The position numbers and the translations under genes are program-made. Source: Chalara sp. BL73 (lineage: Eukaryota > Ascomycota > Leotiomycetes > Helotiales). Taken from it: a DNA stretch of 64,000 nucleotides. The notes below the pieces were generated by a model that made no database searches, was not told the DNA's origin, and saw only the letters and a program-made list of their open reading frames with translations. The first letter of the stretch is position 1. Each line of letters opens with the position of its first letter. Of the stretch, positions 20,281 through 30,637 are shown in pieces. The stretch covers positions 34,775-98,774 of the forward strand of contig CAKJVC010000131.1 of assembly GCA_918026815.1 (NCBI GenBank), read 5' to 3'.

Positions 20281-20362
20281 ATCCAAGTGTTGAAAATGGT
20301 AAACAATGCAAACTTAAGCTTTGCTGGCTAACGCCTTAGAGGTTCAAGTCCTCTCTTGGATA
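20281..20362 (+). tRNA. trnL: tRNA-Leu (TAA)
   Basis: Acceptor ATCCAAG / CTTGGAT, anticodon arm GCAAA CTTAAGC TTTGC, extra arm TGGC TAAC GCCT, T arm GAGG TTCAAGT CCTC. Confidence 0.93.
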
Positions 20363-20401
20363 AAACTAATAAAGTTTATTAGTGATTACAAGTAGTCGTC
20401 T

Positions 20402-20417
20402 AGGGGAACTTGCCCCT
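20402..20417 (+). promoter_or_regulatory. Leader hairpin 7 (before GIY-YIG ORF 1)
   Basis: AGGGG AACTTG CCCCT followed by TTTATACAACATAAAAAA. It ends 31 nt before the ATG at 20448. The middle stem pair is G-C here instead of A-T, a compensated change. Confidence 0.65.
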
Positions 20418-20447
20418 TTTATACAACATAAAAAAAATATATAACAA

Positions 20448-21086
20448 ATGATACCTTGTGTACATTATTCAAATGCGGATTTAAACAAAAATACTATTTA
20501 CGACGAAAATAGAAGTAAATGTGGTATTTATAGATGAGTTAACAATATAAATAATAAAAGTTATGTAGGATCTTCTGTTTCTTTAACTAATAGACTTAAA
20601 AATTATTATTCTTTAAGTTGTTTGAAAAATAAAAGTAAAATATATAGGGCTTTATTAAAATACGGTCATTCTAATTTTAGCCTAGACATTCTTGAGTATT
20701 GTGAACCTAATGTAATAATTTCAAGAGAACAATATTATATTGATTTTTTAAACCCAGAATACAATATTTTGAAAAAGGCGGGGTCAAATCTAGGATTTAA
20801 ACATTCAGAAGCGACAAAATTAAGAATGAGCATTAATACTGCTAAAGAAAAACATCCTTTTTATGGTAAAAAGCGTAGTGAAGAAACGATATTAAGAATG
20901 TCCATTAATTCTAAGACAGCTTTAACTGTAAAAATTTACGATATTATTACCAATGATACTAAAGTTTTTAGAAGTAATGTTCAAGCTGGAAAGTACTTGG
21001 GCATAAGCGAACGGACTATTCGTAATTATAAAAAAAGTGGTCGTGTATATAAAAATAAATATTTAATTTTATCTTTACATTTATAA
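20448..21086 (+). CDS. GIY-YIG homing endonuclease, free-standing
   Basis: A 212-residue protein, TGA as Trp at 20535. The GIY-YIG catalytic domain starts at about residue 26 with CGIYRWVNNINNKSYVGSS, which matches the GIY..YVG pattern, followed by the Arg of TNRLKNYY and the Glu of ISREQYYID (metal ligand). The C-terminus has a NUMOD-like DNA-binding part (KHSEATKLRMS, then an HTH-like AGKYLGISERTIRNYKKSG). This is the usual layout of fungal mitochondrial GIY-YIG homing endonucleases. It is not in an intron but between trnL and trnA, which are neighbours in related genomes. The leader hairpin fixes the ATG. Confidence 0.9.
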
Positions 21087-21214
21087 CACTAATCCATACT
21101 TTGTTAATGACTATAAGTCAATGTTTATAATCACTTTAATGATGAACTTAATAAAATAATGTGCGAGAATATTCTTATTATTAATAACTATTTACTGTAT
21201 TTAAATATAGTAAA

Positions 21215-21287
21215 GGGGATATAGTTTAATTTGGTAAAACTGCTACTTTGCAAGTAGTTATTCTGGGTTCGAACCCCAATGTCTCCA
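21215..21287 (+). tRNA. trnA: tRNA-Ala (TGC)
   Basis: Acceptor GGGGATA / TGTCTCC, anticodon arm GCTAC TTTGCAA GTAGT, T arm TGGG TTCGAAC CCCA. Confidence 0.92.
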
Positions 21288-21304
21288 AAATATATAAATA
21301 ATAA

Positions 21305-21377
21305 GCTTAAGAAGCTCAATTGGCTGAGCGGGGTCCTGAAGAGACCTAGGTTATAAGTTCAAATCTTATCTTGGGCA
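21305..21377 (+). tRNA. trnF: tRNA-Phe (GAA)
   Basis: Acceptor GCTTAAG / CTTGGGC, D arm GCTC..GAGC, anticodon arm GGGTC CTGAAGA GACCT, T arm ATAAG TTCAAAT CTTAT. Confidence 0.92.
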
Positions 21378-21396
21378 GTATATTATAAAACATAAA

Positions 21397-21480
21397 GTAG
21401 GTGTGATGGAATTGGTAGACATACTTCACTTAGGATGGAGTGGTTGTAAAACTGTACAAGTTCAAGTCTTGTTACCTATA
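21397..21480 (+). tRNA. trnL: tRNA-Leu (TAG)
   Basis: Acceptor GTAGGTG / TACCTAT, anticodon arm CTTCA CTTAGGA TGGAG, long variable arm, T arm ACAAG TTCAAGT CTTGT. Confidence 0.9.
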
Positions 21481-21509
21481 TACGGTATAATATATAAGCT
21501 AATAATATA

Positions 21510-21582
21510 TATCTCGTAGACTAATCGGTAAGTCATAAATTTTTGGTATTTACTATTGAATGTTCGAATCATTCCGAGATAA
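21510..21582 (+). tRNA. trnQ: tRNA-Gln (TTG)
   Basis: Acceptor TATCTCG / CGAGATA, anticodon arm TAAAT TTTTGGT ATTTA, T arm GAATG TTCGAAT CATTC. Confidence 0.92.
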
Positions 21583-21599
21583 AAGGTAATATTAAATAA

Positions 21600-21674
21600 G
21601 GTAAATATAGCTCAATAGGTAGAGCGGCTGTATGTGGCACAGTATGTTCTTTGTTCAAATCAAAGTATTTACCC
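21600..21674 (+). tRNA. trnH: tRNA-His (GTG)
   Basis: Acceptor GTAAATA / TATTTAC with an encoded extra 5' G (21600) that pairs with C21673, the G-1 expected of tRNA-His. Anticodon arm GCTGT ATGTGGC ACAGT. Confidence 0.92.
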
Positions 21675-21696
21675 ATCTTTTTTATATGGTTGAAAT

Positions 21697-21769
21697 GCCC
21701 GAGTAGTTCAATAGGTTAGAACATTAATTTCATGCATTAATAATGAGAATTCGATTTTCTCCTCTGGCT
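21697..21769 (+). tRNA. trnM: tRNA-Met (CAT) 3
   Basis: Acceptor GCCCGAG / CTCTGGC (one mismatch), anticodon arm TTAAT TTCATGC ATTAA, T arm GAGAA TTCGATT TTCTC. Its core is duplicated at 22570, beyond the GIY-YIG ORF. Confidence 0.88.
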
Positions 21770-21784
21770 TATGGTATGCAGGTT

Positions 21785-21800
21785 AGAGGAATTTGCCTCT
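21785..21800 (+). promoter_or_regulatory. Leader hairpin 8 (before GIY-YIG ORF 2)
   Basis: AGAGG AATTTG CCTCT followed by TTTTAAACAACATAAAAAA. It ends 25 nt before the ATG at 21825. Confidence 0.65.
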
Positions 21801-21824
21801 TTTAAACAACATAAAAAATAATAA

Positions 21825-22561
21825 ATGATTTTAAAATATAAAAAAATAGTTTTTTATCTAAAAAATTAGTACTCGTTTCTTTAGTTCATTACCACTACCA
21901 TTGGCGTTGCCTCTTATTACTTATAATAACTCTTTATTAAATAAATCTAATGCTTTAAAAGATAATAAGAATAAATGTGGTATTTATAGATGAATTAATC
22001 GAATAAATAATAAAAGTTATGTAGGAAGTTCTGTTAATTTGACTAATAGACTTAAAAATTATTATTCAAAAAATTATCTAAAGAGAAGAGTGCTTATTAG
22101 TAATAGTCATATATACAGAGCCTTATTAGTTTATGATTATAATAATTTTAATTTGGAAATATTGGAATATTGTAAAAAGAGTCTGTAATTGAACGAGAAC
22201 AGTACTACATTGATTTATTTAAACCTGAATATAATATATTAAGTAAAGCGGGTTCAAGTTTAGGATTCAAACACTCACTAAAAACTATATTAAAGTTTAA
22301 AGATCGTACATTGAGTTCTGAGGCTTTAGATAAGCTTAAAAGGCTAAAGCTGGTGTAGCTCCATCTTATTTAGCAAAAATTAATCAGCTACTAGCAACTG
22401 GTCACACTCTAATTATAATAAATAAAAAAAATAGTTCTGTTAAAAAATATAACTCTATACGTGCAGCAGCCAGAGATATTGGTGTAAGTCATGCAACAAT
22501 ATTAAACTATATTAATAAAAATAAATTATTAAAAGGTATTTATTTGATAACTAAAGCATAA
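21825..22561 (+). pseudogene. GIY-YIG homing endonuclease 2, broken by homopolymer indels
   Basis: A paralogue of the gene at 20448: it shares CGIYRW, INNKSYVGSS, TNRLKNYYS, YIDLFKPEYNIL and KAGSSLGFKHS, and ends with an HTH-like AARDIGVSHATILNYI segment and TAA at 22559-22561. The frame breaks three times: at the A-run after ATCT (about 21858-21863), at A5 22174-22178 and at A4 22338-22341. Each break is repaired by lengthening the A run (by 2, 1 and 1), so the gene may be intact in the real genome. It follows trnM, carries the shared leader, and is followed by a partial trnM copy. Confidence 0.8.
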
Positions 22562-22569
22562 GAAAATGA

Positions 22570-22635
22570 TAGTTTAATTGGTTAAAACATTAATTTCATG
22601 CATTAATAATGAGAATTCAACTTTCTCTCCCGGCT
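22570..22635 (+). pseudogene. Partial tRNA-Met copy without 5' acceptor strand
   Basis: The D arm, anticodon arm (CAT), T arm and 3' acceptor strand of trnM are present; 32 nt around the anticodon are identical to 21721-21752. The seven bases before the D arm belong to the end of the GIY-YIG ORF and do not pair with the 3' strand TCCCGGC. It looks like a tRNA split by insertion of the ORF. Confidence 0.65.
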
Positions 22636-22829
22636 AATATTAATTTTTATTAATACTTAACTGTTTATCTTATCTACTTTACCCTTTTATTGCTTGTAGT
22701 ATTGTAAATAAATAATAAATTAAAGGGTTACTTTTCAGTTATTATTTAAAATATAATAATACCTTTATTGTCCATTTTTTAATAAGTTAGAAATTGTTAA
22801 CTTATTTTAGAGTTATTTTTATAAAAATC

Positions 22830-22898
22830 TCTTATTAGCTTAATGGTAGAGCTAGATACTTCTAATATCTCGATTCAAGTTCGAGTCTTGAATAAGAA
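22830..22898 (+). tRNA. trnR: tRNA-Arg (TCT)
   Basis: Acceptor TCTTATT / AATAAGA, anticodon arm AGATA CTTCTAA TATCT, T arm CAAG TTCGAGT CTTG. It reads AGA/AGG. Confidence 0.9.
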
Positions 22899-23193
22899 TA
22901 TAAACCGTATTTCTAAAACTAAAAAGAGTAACAAAGTTTATATTAAGCAAAACCTAACAAAGAAGTATAAAGTTATCTACTATTTTTTATATAATAATAT
23001 ATGAGAGGTATCGCACAGGCTAAGCTAATAGATTATAAATTAAATATATGCTAGAATTCATTAGGCAATTCTATTTATTTTTTAATAACTTTACTTAAAT
23101 TTTAAATATTTTTATGCATATATTATTAATTAATATATCTAGCATTTTTTTTTATCATTTTAATGATTAATTATTACATAAAATTGGCTATAC
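22899..23193. other. AT-rich spacer after trnR
   Basis: No ORF or tRNA seen. Contains short inverted pieces around TATATTATTAATTAATATA. Confidence 0.4.
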
Positions 23194-23281
23194 TGCGGAT
23201 TAGTTTAGAAACAACATTCATTCTTGTACCTTAAGTATAGGTTTTACTGAATGAATAAAGGTGCAAGTCCTTTATCCGTAT
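23194..23281 (+). tRNA. trnM-like element with a 25-nt anticodon loop
   Basis: The acceptor TGCGGAT / ATCCGTA and the T arm (GGTGCAAGTCC) closely match trnM at 19950. The anticodon arm is a TTCATTC / GAATGAA stem closing 25 nt, with no normal loop. It is probably a duplicated and altered trnM, possibly non-functional. Confidence 0.4.
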
Positions 23282-23394
23282 ACCGTTTCTTATTTAAAAA
23301 CAAAAGATTAACACTTTTGATATATATTATTTGTCTTATTTTTGTTTACAGTATACTTTAAAGTAAATTGTGTATAAGGAAATTGAAAAAAAGT

Positions 23395-24149
23395 ATGTTA
23401 AATTTATTATTATTAAATTTATTTAATGATTGTGATACTCCTAGACCTTGAGGTCTGTATTTTCAGGATAGTGCTGCACCACAAATGGAAGGATTAGTAG
23501 AATTACATGATAATATTATGTTTTACTTAGTTATAATTTTATTTGGTGTAGGTTGAATAATGATTTCTATAGTTAGAAACTATATTTATACTAAATCACC
23601 TATATCTCATAAATATTTAAATCATGGTACTTTAATAGAGTTAATTTGAACCATAACACCTGCTTTAATATTAATATTAATAGCATTTCCTTCATTTAAA
23701 TTATTATATTTAATGGATGAAGTAAGTGATCCAGCTATGTCTGTATTAGCAGAAGGTCATCAATGATATTGAAGTTACCAATACCCTGACTTTTTAAATA
23801 CAGACGAAGAGTTTATAGAATTTGATTCTTATTTAGTTCCTGAGTCAGATTTAGAAGAGGGGCTTTAAGATTATTAGAAGTAGATAATAGAGTTATTTTA
23901 CCTGAATTAACACACGTAAGATTTATTGTAACAGCTGCCGATGTTATTCATTCATATGCCTGTCCAGCATTAGGTATTAAATGTGACGCATACCCAGGTA
24001 GATTAAATCAAGTATCTGTACTTATTAATAGAGAAGGTACATTTTATGGTCAATGTTCTGAAATTTGTGGTATATTACATAGTAGTATGCCTATTGTAAT
24101 AGAGTCTGTAACTATAGAGAAATTTCTTAGTTGATTACAAGAACAATAG
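23395..24149 (+). CDS. cox2: Cytochrome c oxidase subunit 2, one frameshift
   Basis: Subunit II of complex IV, which takes electrons from cytochrome c through the CuA centre. Two N-terminal helices are followed by the intermembrane-space domain with EGHQWYWSYQYPDF and the CuA ligand motif [19 protein letters not shown] is Trp throughout. The frame stops at TAA 23866, but the conserved sequence ([15 protein letters not shown]..) continues one base back to TAG 24147-24149. The break is at a run of four G (23859-23862); one more G gives an intact protein of about 251 residues. Homopolymer undercall is the simplest explanation. No introns. Confidence 0.93.
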
Positions 24150-24303
24150 TCTTAGTTTCAACTGTTATAAAAGTAATAACAATAACTAATGTAATATAAT
24201 CATAGTAACAAAAATTATTAAATTTACTATATATTTATATATTCTCCAATATTTATAAATATTGGAATTAATTTACGCTATCTTTAAAGATAGCGTATTA
24301 ATA

Positions 24304-24376
24304 CTGACCTTAATTTAATGAAAAAATAACGTTATTTTTAATTTTTGTTATAGGGGTTCGAATCCCTTAGGTCTTA
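24304..24376 (+). tRNA. tRNA-Lys-like second copy (TTT), degenerate
   Basis: It aligns along its length with trnK at 10708: identical TTCGAATCCCTTAG, anticodon TTT kept, inner acceptor pairs GACCT / AGGTC changed on both sides. The outer two acceptor pairs and the D loop GG are lost. It may be a pseudogene. Confidence 0.45.
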
Positions 24377-24509
24377 AATTATATTAATAAAAAATTATTT
24401 TTTATCTTTTTTATTGATACGGTATAATTATATTAATTTACTACTCTAGCACTCATTTAAAACAATAATTGTCTTTTATTTTTATAGTGTAGATGTATGC
24501 TTAGCTTGT

Positions 24510-26213
<1,704 letters not shown>

Positions 26214-26450
26214 AGCGGGAATAAAATCGCGCCTAGTTTCTAGGCAATAGTACATTAAAAAAATTGTTTCACCAACACAAGGTAAATTACCTTTATTTTT
26301 TAGATATTGTATTATAGATGTTTTATATTTTAATCCATTAGGAAGCCTAAACCTATTAGAAATTAAGCATTTAATGTAACGATTACTCCTAGAATAATAC
26401 AAGCTATACGAATGATTATGAATGTTTATATTTTATACAAATAAAATATA

Positions 26451-26522
26451 AGGGATATGGTAGATGGTTCTACGTTTTGATTGCAGATCAAAAATAAGAG
26501 GTTCGATTCTTCAATATCCTTA
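26451..26522 (+). tRNA. trnC: tRNA-Cys (GCA)
   Basis: Acceptor AGGGATA / TATCCTT, D arm GTAG..CTAC, anticodon arm TTTGA TTGCAGA TCAAA, T loop TTCGATT. Confidence 0.88.
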
Positions 26523-26852
26523 GTATAACCAAAAATATAGTATAAAATCGCCCTATTTAAGCTAGATACATTATTTAATTAGCGTATAGAAAATAGACAA
26601 TCAAAAGCCACTAAAGCTATAAAAGCCACTAAAGCTATAAAAGGCCTAAAAGCTATAAAAGCCTGTGTTAATTGAGTTATAAAATATACGTAAGAATAAA
26701 TAATTAGGTTTTAGTGTACTAGCAAGCAAGGCTAAATATATATTTTGTTTAATTTAAACATATAGAAAAGCATATTTTTTATTTTATAAAAATTCAGTCT
26801 AATTTACCCAAAACTTCTAAATAAAAAATTAATAAACAATTAATAAAAAAAA
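26523..26852. other. Spacer between trnC and cob with short repeats
   Basis: It holds tandem AAAAGCCACTAAAGCTAT units (26603-26638) followed by degenerate copies up to about 26665. No ORF. The region just before the cob ATG is A-rich and lacks the leader hairpin. Confidence 0.6.
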
Positions 26853-27438
26853 ATGAGAATTTTTAAAAGTCATCCTTTATTAAAATTAATAAATTCATAT
26901 TTAATTGATTCACCACAACCCTCTAATCTTAGTTATGCTTGAAATTTTGGTTCATTATTAGGTGTTTGTTTAGTTATTCAAATAATTACAGGTGTAACAT
27001 TAGCTATGCATTACAACCCTAGTGTATTAGAAGCTTTTAACTCCGTAGAGCACATTATGCGAGACGTAAACAATGGTTGATTAATACGTTACTTACATAG
27101 TAATACTGCATCAGCTTTTTTCTTTCTTGTATACCTTCATATTGGTAGAGGTTTATACTATGGATCATATAGAGCTCCAAGAACATTAGTTTGAACTCTT
27201 GGTACAGTTATATTTATATTAATGATAGTTACAGCATTTTTGGGATATGTGCTTCCATATGGTCAAATGAGCCTATGAGGTGCTACAGTTATTACTAACT
27301 TGATGAGTGCTATCCCTTGAGTAGGACAAGATATCGTTGAGTTTATTTGAGGTGGTTTTTCTGTTAATAATGCTACATTAAATAGATTCTTCGCTTTACA
27401 TTTTGTATTACCTTTGTATTAGCTGCTTTAGTTTTAAT
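26853..27438 (+). CDS. cob: Cytochrome b, truncated at the mitochondrial-nuclear junction
   Basis: Core subunit of complex III. About 195 of roughly 390 residues are present. Heme ligands in [22 protein letters not shown], the [15 protein letters not shown]o-site segment and FALHFVLP are clear. TGA is Trp. Near the end, CCTTTG (27411-27416) lacks one T: adding it restores [10 protein letters not shown]. The mitochondrial match then ends at 27438, where cob should go on with ATG CAT, and GC-richer nuclear sequence begins. No intron boundary is seen at the cut, so this is a break, not splicing. Confidence 0.92.
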
Positions 27439-27439
27439 C
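27438..27439. other. Mitochondrial-nuclear junction
   Basis: Left of this point is cob with code-4 TGA codons and AT-rich DNA. Right of it is sequence of different composition holding a MED12-like exon on the other strand. The last cob-matching base is 27438, within an uncertainty of a few bases. Neither a target-site repeat nor obvious microhomology can be judged without the intact nuclear allele. Confidence 0.85.
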
Positions 27440-27687
27440 GAGTCACCCGATATCTCCAGCTTGAGGCGCGATCCGCCATTTTGCGGGAGGGTTCCATAAC
27501 GTCCCAGCGCAGCGTCGTCCTCGAACGGCAGGTCCCCAAAACTCTCACCGGTGGTCCTCCGCACGGGCGAGGAGGGAGAGAACTGCTGCGAGAGGGTACG
27601 ATTTGGCGTAGGGCGCTGTACGATGTTGGCGCTCAACGATCGTTGGGGTTGTCGCTGGGACCCACCCAAACTGGGCCTCGTGGTCAT
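27439..27687 (-). CDS. MED12: Mediator subunit 12 (SRB8-like), N-terminal exon only
   Basis: About 83 codons from an ATG at 27687 reading leftward to the junction. The start MTTRPSLGGSQRQPQRSLSA, the SQQFSPSSPVRR segment and RYGTLPQNGGSRLKLEISGDS match my recollection of the N-terminus of fungal MED12/SRB8, a subunit of the Mediator kinase module that regulates RNA polymerase II. The family protein is well over 1,000 residues, so almost all of it is missing. The frame runs by chance into mitochondrial DNA (to 27373). Identification rests on this short segment only. Confidence 0.65.
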
Positions 27688-29694
27688 GATTGTGCCATTC
27701 CGAGCTGAGATAGATGCGATTTCAAGTTGAAGATGGGTTTGCGGGTTCGTGGATGATAATGTATAGTGGTGTATTCAAGTTCAAGGGTAGGGTTAGGGGT
27801 TAAGAATGGGGATGGAAGTTGGGGATTGATGTAGAGTAGGGTTGTCGATGTCAGGATAGGTAGGGCGGGAAGCGGTTGTCTTGCACAGTAAGAATTGGAA
27901 ATGCCAAGATACATATGGGCTTGGAGGTTGCAAGGGTTCACTAATTCGGGTCGGGATGCGGGACGATGGTGATGGGCCAGGGAGGAGAAGGAAGAAAGTG
28001 AGTGGGCTAGCCTAGAGTGGGTAGTAATGACAAGAAAGGGATGGTCAGAATTGTATACTTGTGCTCTGTTCCGAGGATTGCCGTAGGACAGTTTGTTGTT
28101 ATTATTATTGCTGTTGTGGTGGTGGTGGTGGTTGTTGGGTTTAGGATATACTTACCCTGCCTGACATATTGGACGGTAAAACATATGAGAGAGGGCCAGA
28201 TCTTGTAGCACACCAAAATTACTGCATCATCTACAAAGACTGAAATGATGTACATCGCCGTCTCTACTTGTTCCAGCCCACCTAAACCCCCCTCCTCCAA
28301 ATCCTTCCCCCGGCGATTAATTACTATATCAAACACGCAGCGGCACACAAGCACGCAAGCAGGGTGGTCCGGAAGTCCAAGATCCTGGTCCCGCAGAGAT
28401 CAGCCCTTTCGCAGAATCAGCATCAGCACCAAAGCATCGCGAGCCACTTTTTTTCGCTGACAACGACCAGCACACCAAAAAGCAACCTGAACCCCGAGCA
28501 CCACCCACCGCCATGCCATACCTTACTCGGGTTACGTGACGTTCCACATCATCCATTTTCCCTTTCACAGATTCTTTGATAGATAAGGCGAGTTCAGCGG
28601 GGAGGTATATGATTAAGCTTTCGGCAGGAACAGGGGATGGTTTGAGAAATTCGAGATTTTTAAAAAAAGTATTTTTGCTTCTCCTCCTGTTGATGCGATG
28701 CGCCTGTTGTGTTCAAAGGTGTTCAAGCTCCGATTATGACAGAGCGGCATACGGCAGCTGGAGTGACACGAAAGGCTGGAGAGAGGCGTGGCAAAAATAT
28801 AGGAAGCTGGCATGTATAATGTGAGGCACAACATCATTGTCATTGGCCAGATACTTTCCGGTTGAATGCTTTCTCAGCAGTCCCCCTTCCCCAATCTGCA
28901 TTTGGTTCTCAGCAATACATTTCGGGGTCGGCGTCCGAAGGTCGTTTTTGACAGCCGGGCAAAGAGGAATAATTGTGATAACTGTACAAAAAGAACCTGT
29001 ACCTGCATTCGTTCTCCTCGGTTGCTGAAATGGTACTTTCCGGATAGTTTCGACAGTGAGCTGTTTGGGGCTGAAGGTGAACCCTTGCCTGAGAAAGAAA
29101 AAGAGTTCACTTAGTAAATGAATGTCCTACACATCAGACTTTTGGGCAGAGACAACTAACTATCAGAGAATATCAGAGACACTCTAGCCCTACCTGAATC
29201 GGAGCTTCAATAACTGTATTATCTGGGAGTATTACACGGTGATTCCTCGAGATCTCCTAAGGTGGCGCGGGGGGCTTGGATCTAAGTTGCCACAATGAGA
29301 GAGTAACACACTTGCAACCTCGAATGACGGCCCCCATAGACAATCAATCTTTCCAGCTTTCCAATGACATAATTCCATAATCTCATTTTCAAACAAGCCA
29401 CCTCACAAAGCAAACCTCCCAAGGGCGACCTCTCGGCCTCCTGACTTCCCCTAACGTGGGGGGGGAGAGGGGGGTGAGGCAAACCTACTTCGTAGAGTTG
29501 AAGTTTGAAAACACCCACCGTCCCCTGTTCTGACATATCGTAGTAATCAAGCGGCGTCCGCCTATCAAGCCCTATCCACCCATCTCCAAACTTTATCTAA
29601 GCGAACACTGATTGGTCATGCGCTTGCTTCAACCTCGCAATATCAATTGGAGTTCCCATTAACACCGCAATCCTTTGTCAATCCACCAGCGATC
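27688..29694. other. 2-kb intergenic region between MED12-like and Asterix genes
   Basis: A probable bidirectional promoter region. It holds a GTG/TTG simple repeat (about 28095-28140) and a GGGGGGGAGAGGGGGG purine tract near 29460. Short ORFs are present on both strands but none shows a recognisable protein, coherent splice structure or signal peptide. Confidence 0.5.
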
Positions 29695-30188
29695 ATGTCC
29701 ACCAAGGGTAGATAGACGGAGGCCTGACCTCAGTATGTGTATCCCCGCTTCTGCGCAAGCCACAGTCGCTAACCCAAATGCTGCCAGTCGTGCCATACCA
29801 GGCTCCAGCTTCAAAGGACAATAGCAGCGACTTCTCCGGCACCCTGGGTAGCACGTTGCCCATGGCGGCAATGTTTACCCGCAACAAGTTCGTCGGCTGG
29901 GCATCTGTCGTGTTCTCTATTCAGAGCTGGTTGGGAGAGGGAGCGAGGCGAAGAGCAGTGGGCAGCCGGCGTATTTCGCCGTTGGCATGAGCTTGATGAG
30001 CCTTGTTGTTGTGAGTCCTTTTATCACCAATTAATGTCGTGCTGGTATCGGAGCGGGTTGCGGAAAGTGCAATGGCTTGTTTGGGTTGTGCTGATGTTTG
30101 ATAGACGTATCTTCCGATGTTTCTACCGCCACCGCCCAATTTGAATCGAGGGACGAGCACGGAAGCTCCTGCGCCTGTGAGCTTGTAA
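29695..30188 (+). CDS. PAT complex subunit Asterix (UPF0139 family)
   Basis: A small ER membrane protein; the family (WDR83OS/Asterix) helps insert multipass proteins as part of the PAT chaperone complex. Exons 29695-29732, 29788-30010 and 30105-30188, with introns GTATGT..CCAG and GTGAGT..ATAG. The family core RRPDLIVPYQAP, STLPMAAMFTRNKFVGWASV and the C-terminal TYLPMFLPPPPN are clear. Two frame breaks occur at G runs: GGG at 29706-29708 (two more G give an in-frame MSTKGVDRRPDL) and GGG at 29939-29941 (one more G gives the expected AYFAVGMSLMSL). These look like undercalls. Confidence 0.82.
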
Positions 30189-30637
30189 GAGGTACGGGGA
30201 GAAATGATTGGGCATGTATACTATAAGCGTTGCCTCTGGACCTTAGGAGGATGTAATATGGATAAACTAGCTCAAAAACATGTGAAATCTTTCTACGCAA
30301 CATCATTAGCACCGGTCTTTCGTGTTATTACACAGGGGTTTTCTGAGACGTTTTCATATCTGCATGGTGGAAATACTGTATACCCTACCGCACTTGTTTG
30401 TGATCTTGATGAGTTACAAGTGTCGCTGGGCCATAGCGCGAAAATCTCTAGTATGATGCCACCAAGGGAAAAGACAGCTTTGTTGAAACGATGATAACTC
30501 TCTCCAATGTGAATGTTACACAACGGCTGGCAAAGTTGGGACCCACTGTAAATACTCTTCTCTTTCTTTCTATGAACGGGTATATAATGACAAGCTCTAA
30601 AATTATGGCACTCATAAGATCAGCTTCCAAGTACTTT
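30189..30637. other. Intergenic between Asterix and ADE1 3' ends
   Basis: Convergent genes; nothing recognised. Short ORFs on both strands are not supported. Confidence 0.5.

Noticed and set aside
26603..26665. CRISPR-like array
   Set aside because: The AAAAGCCACTAAAGCTAT units are directly adjacent with no spacers; it is a simple tandem repeat in a mitochondrial spacer.
27403..27708. Plus-strand ORF of 101 codons across the junction
   Set aside because: It runs from mitochondrial into nuclear DNA and is the shadow of the MED12-like exon on the other strand.
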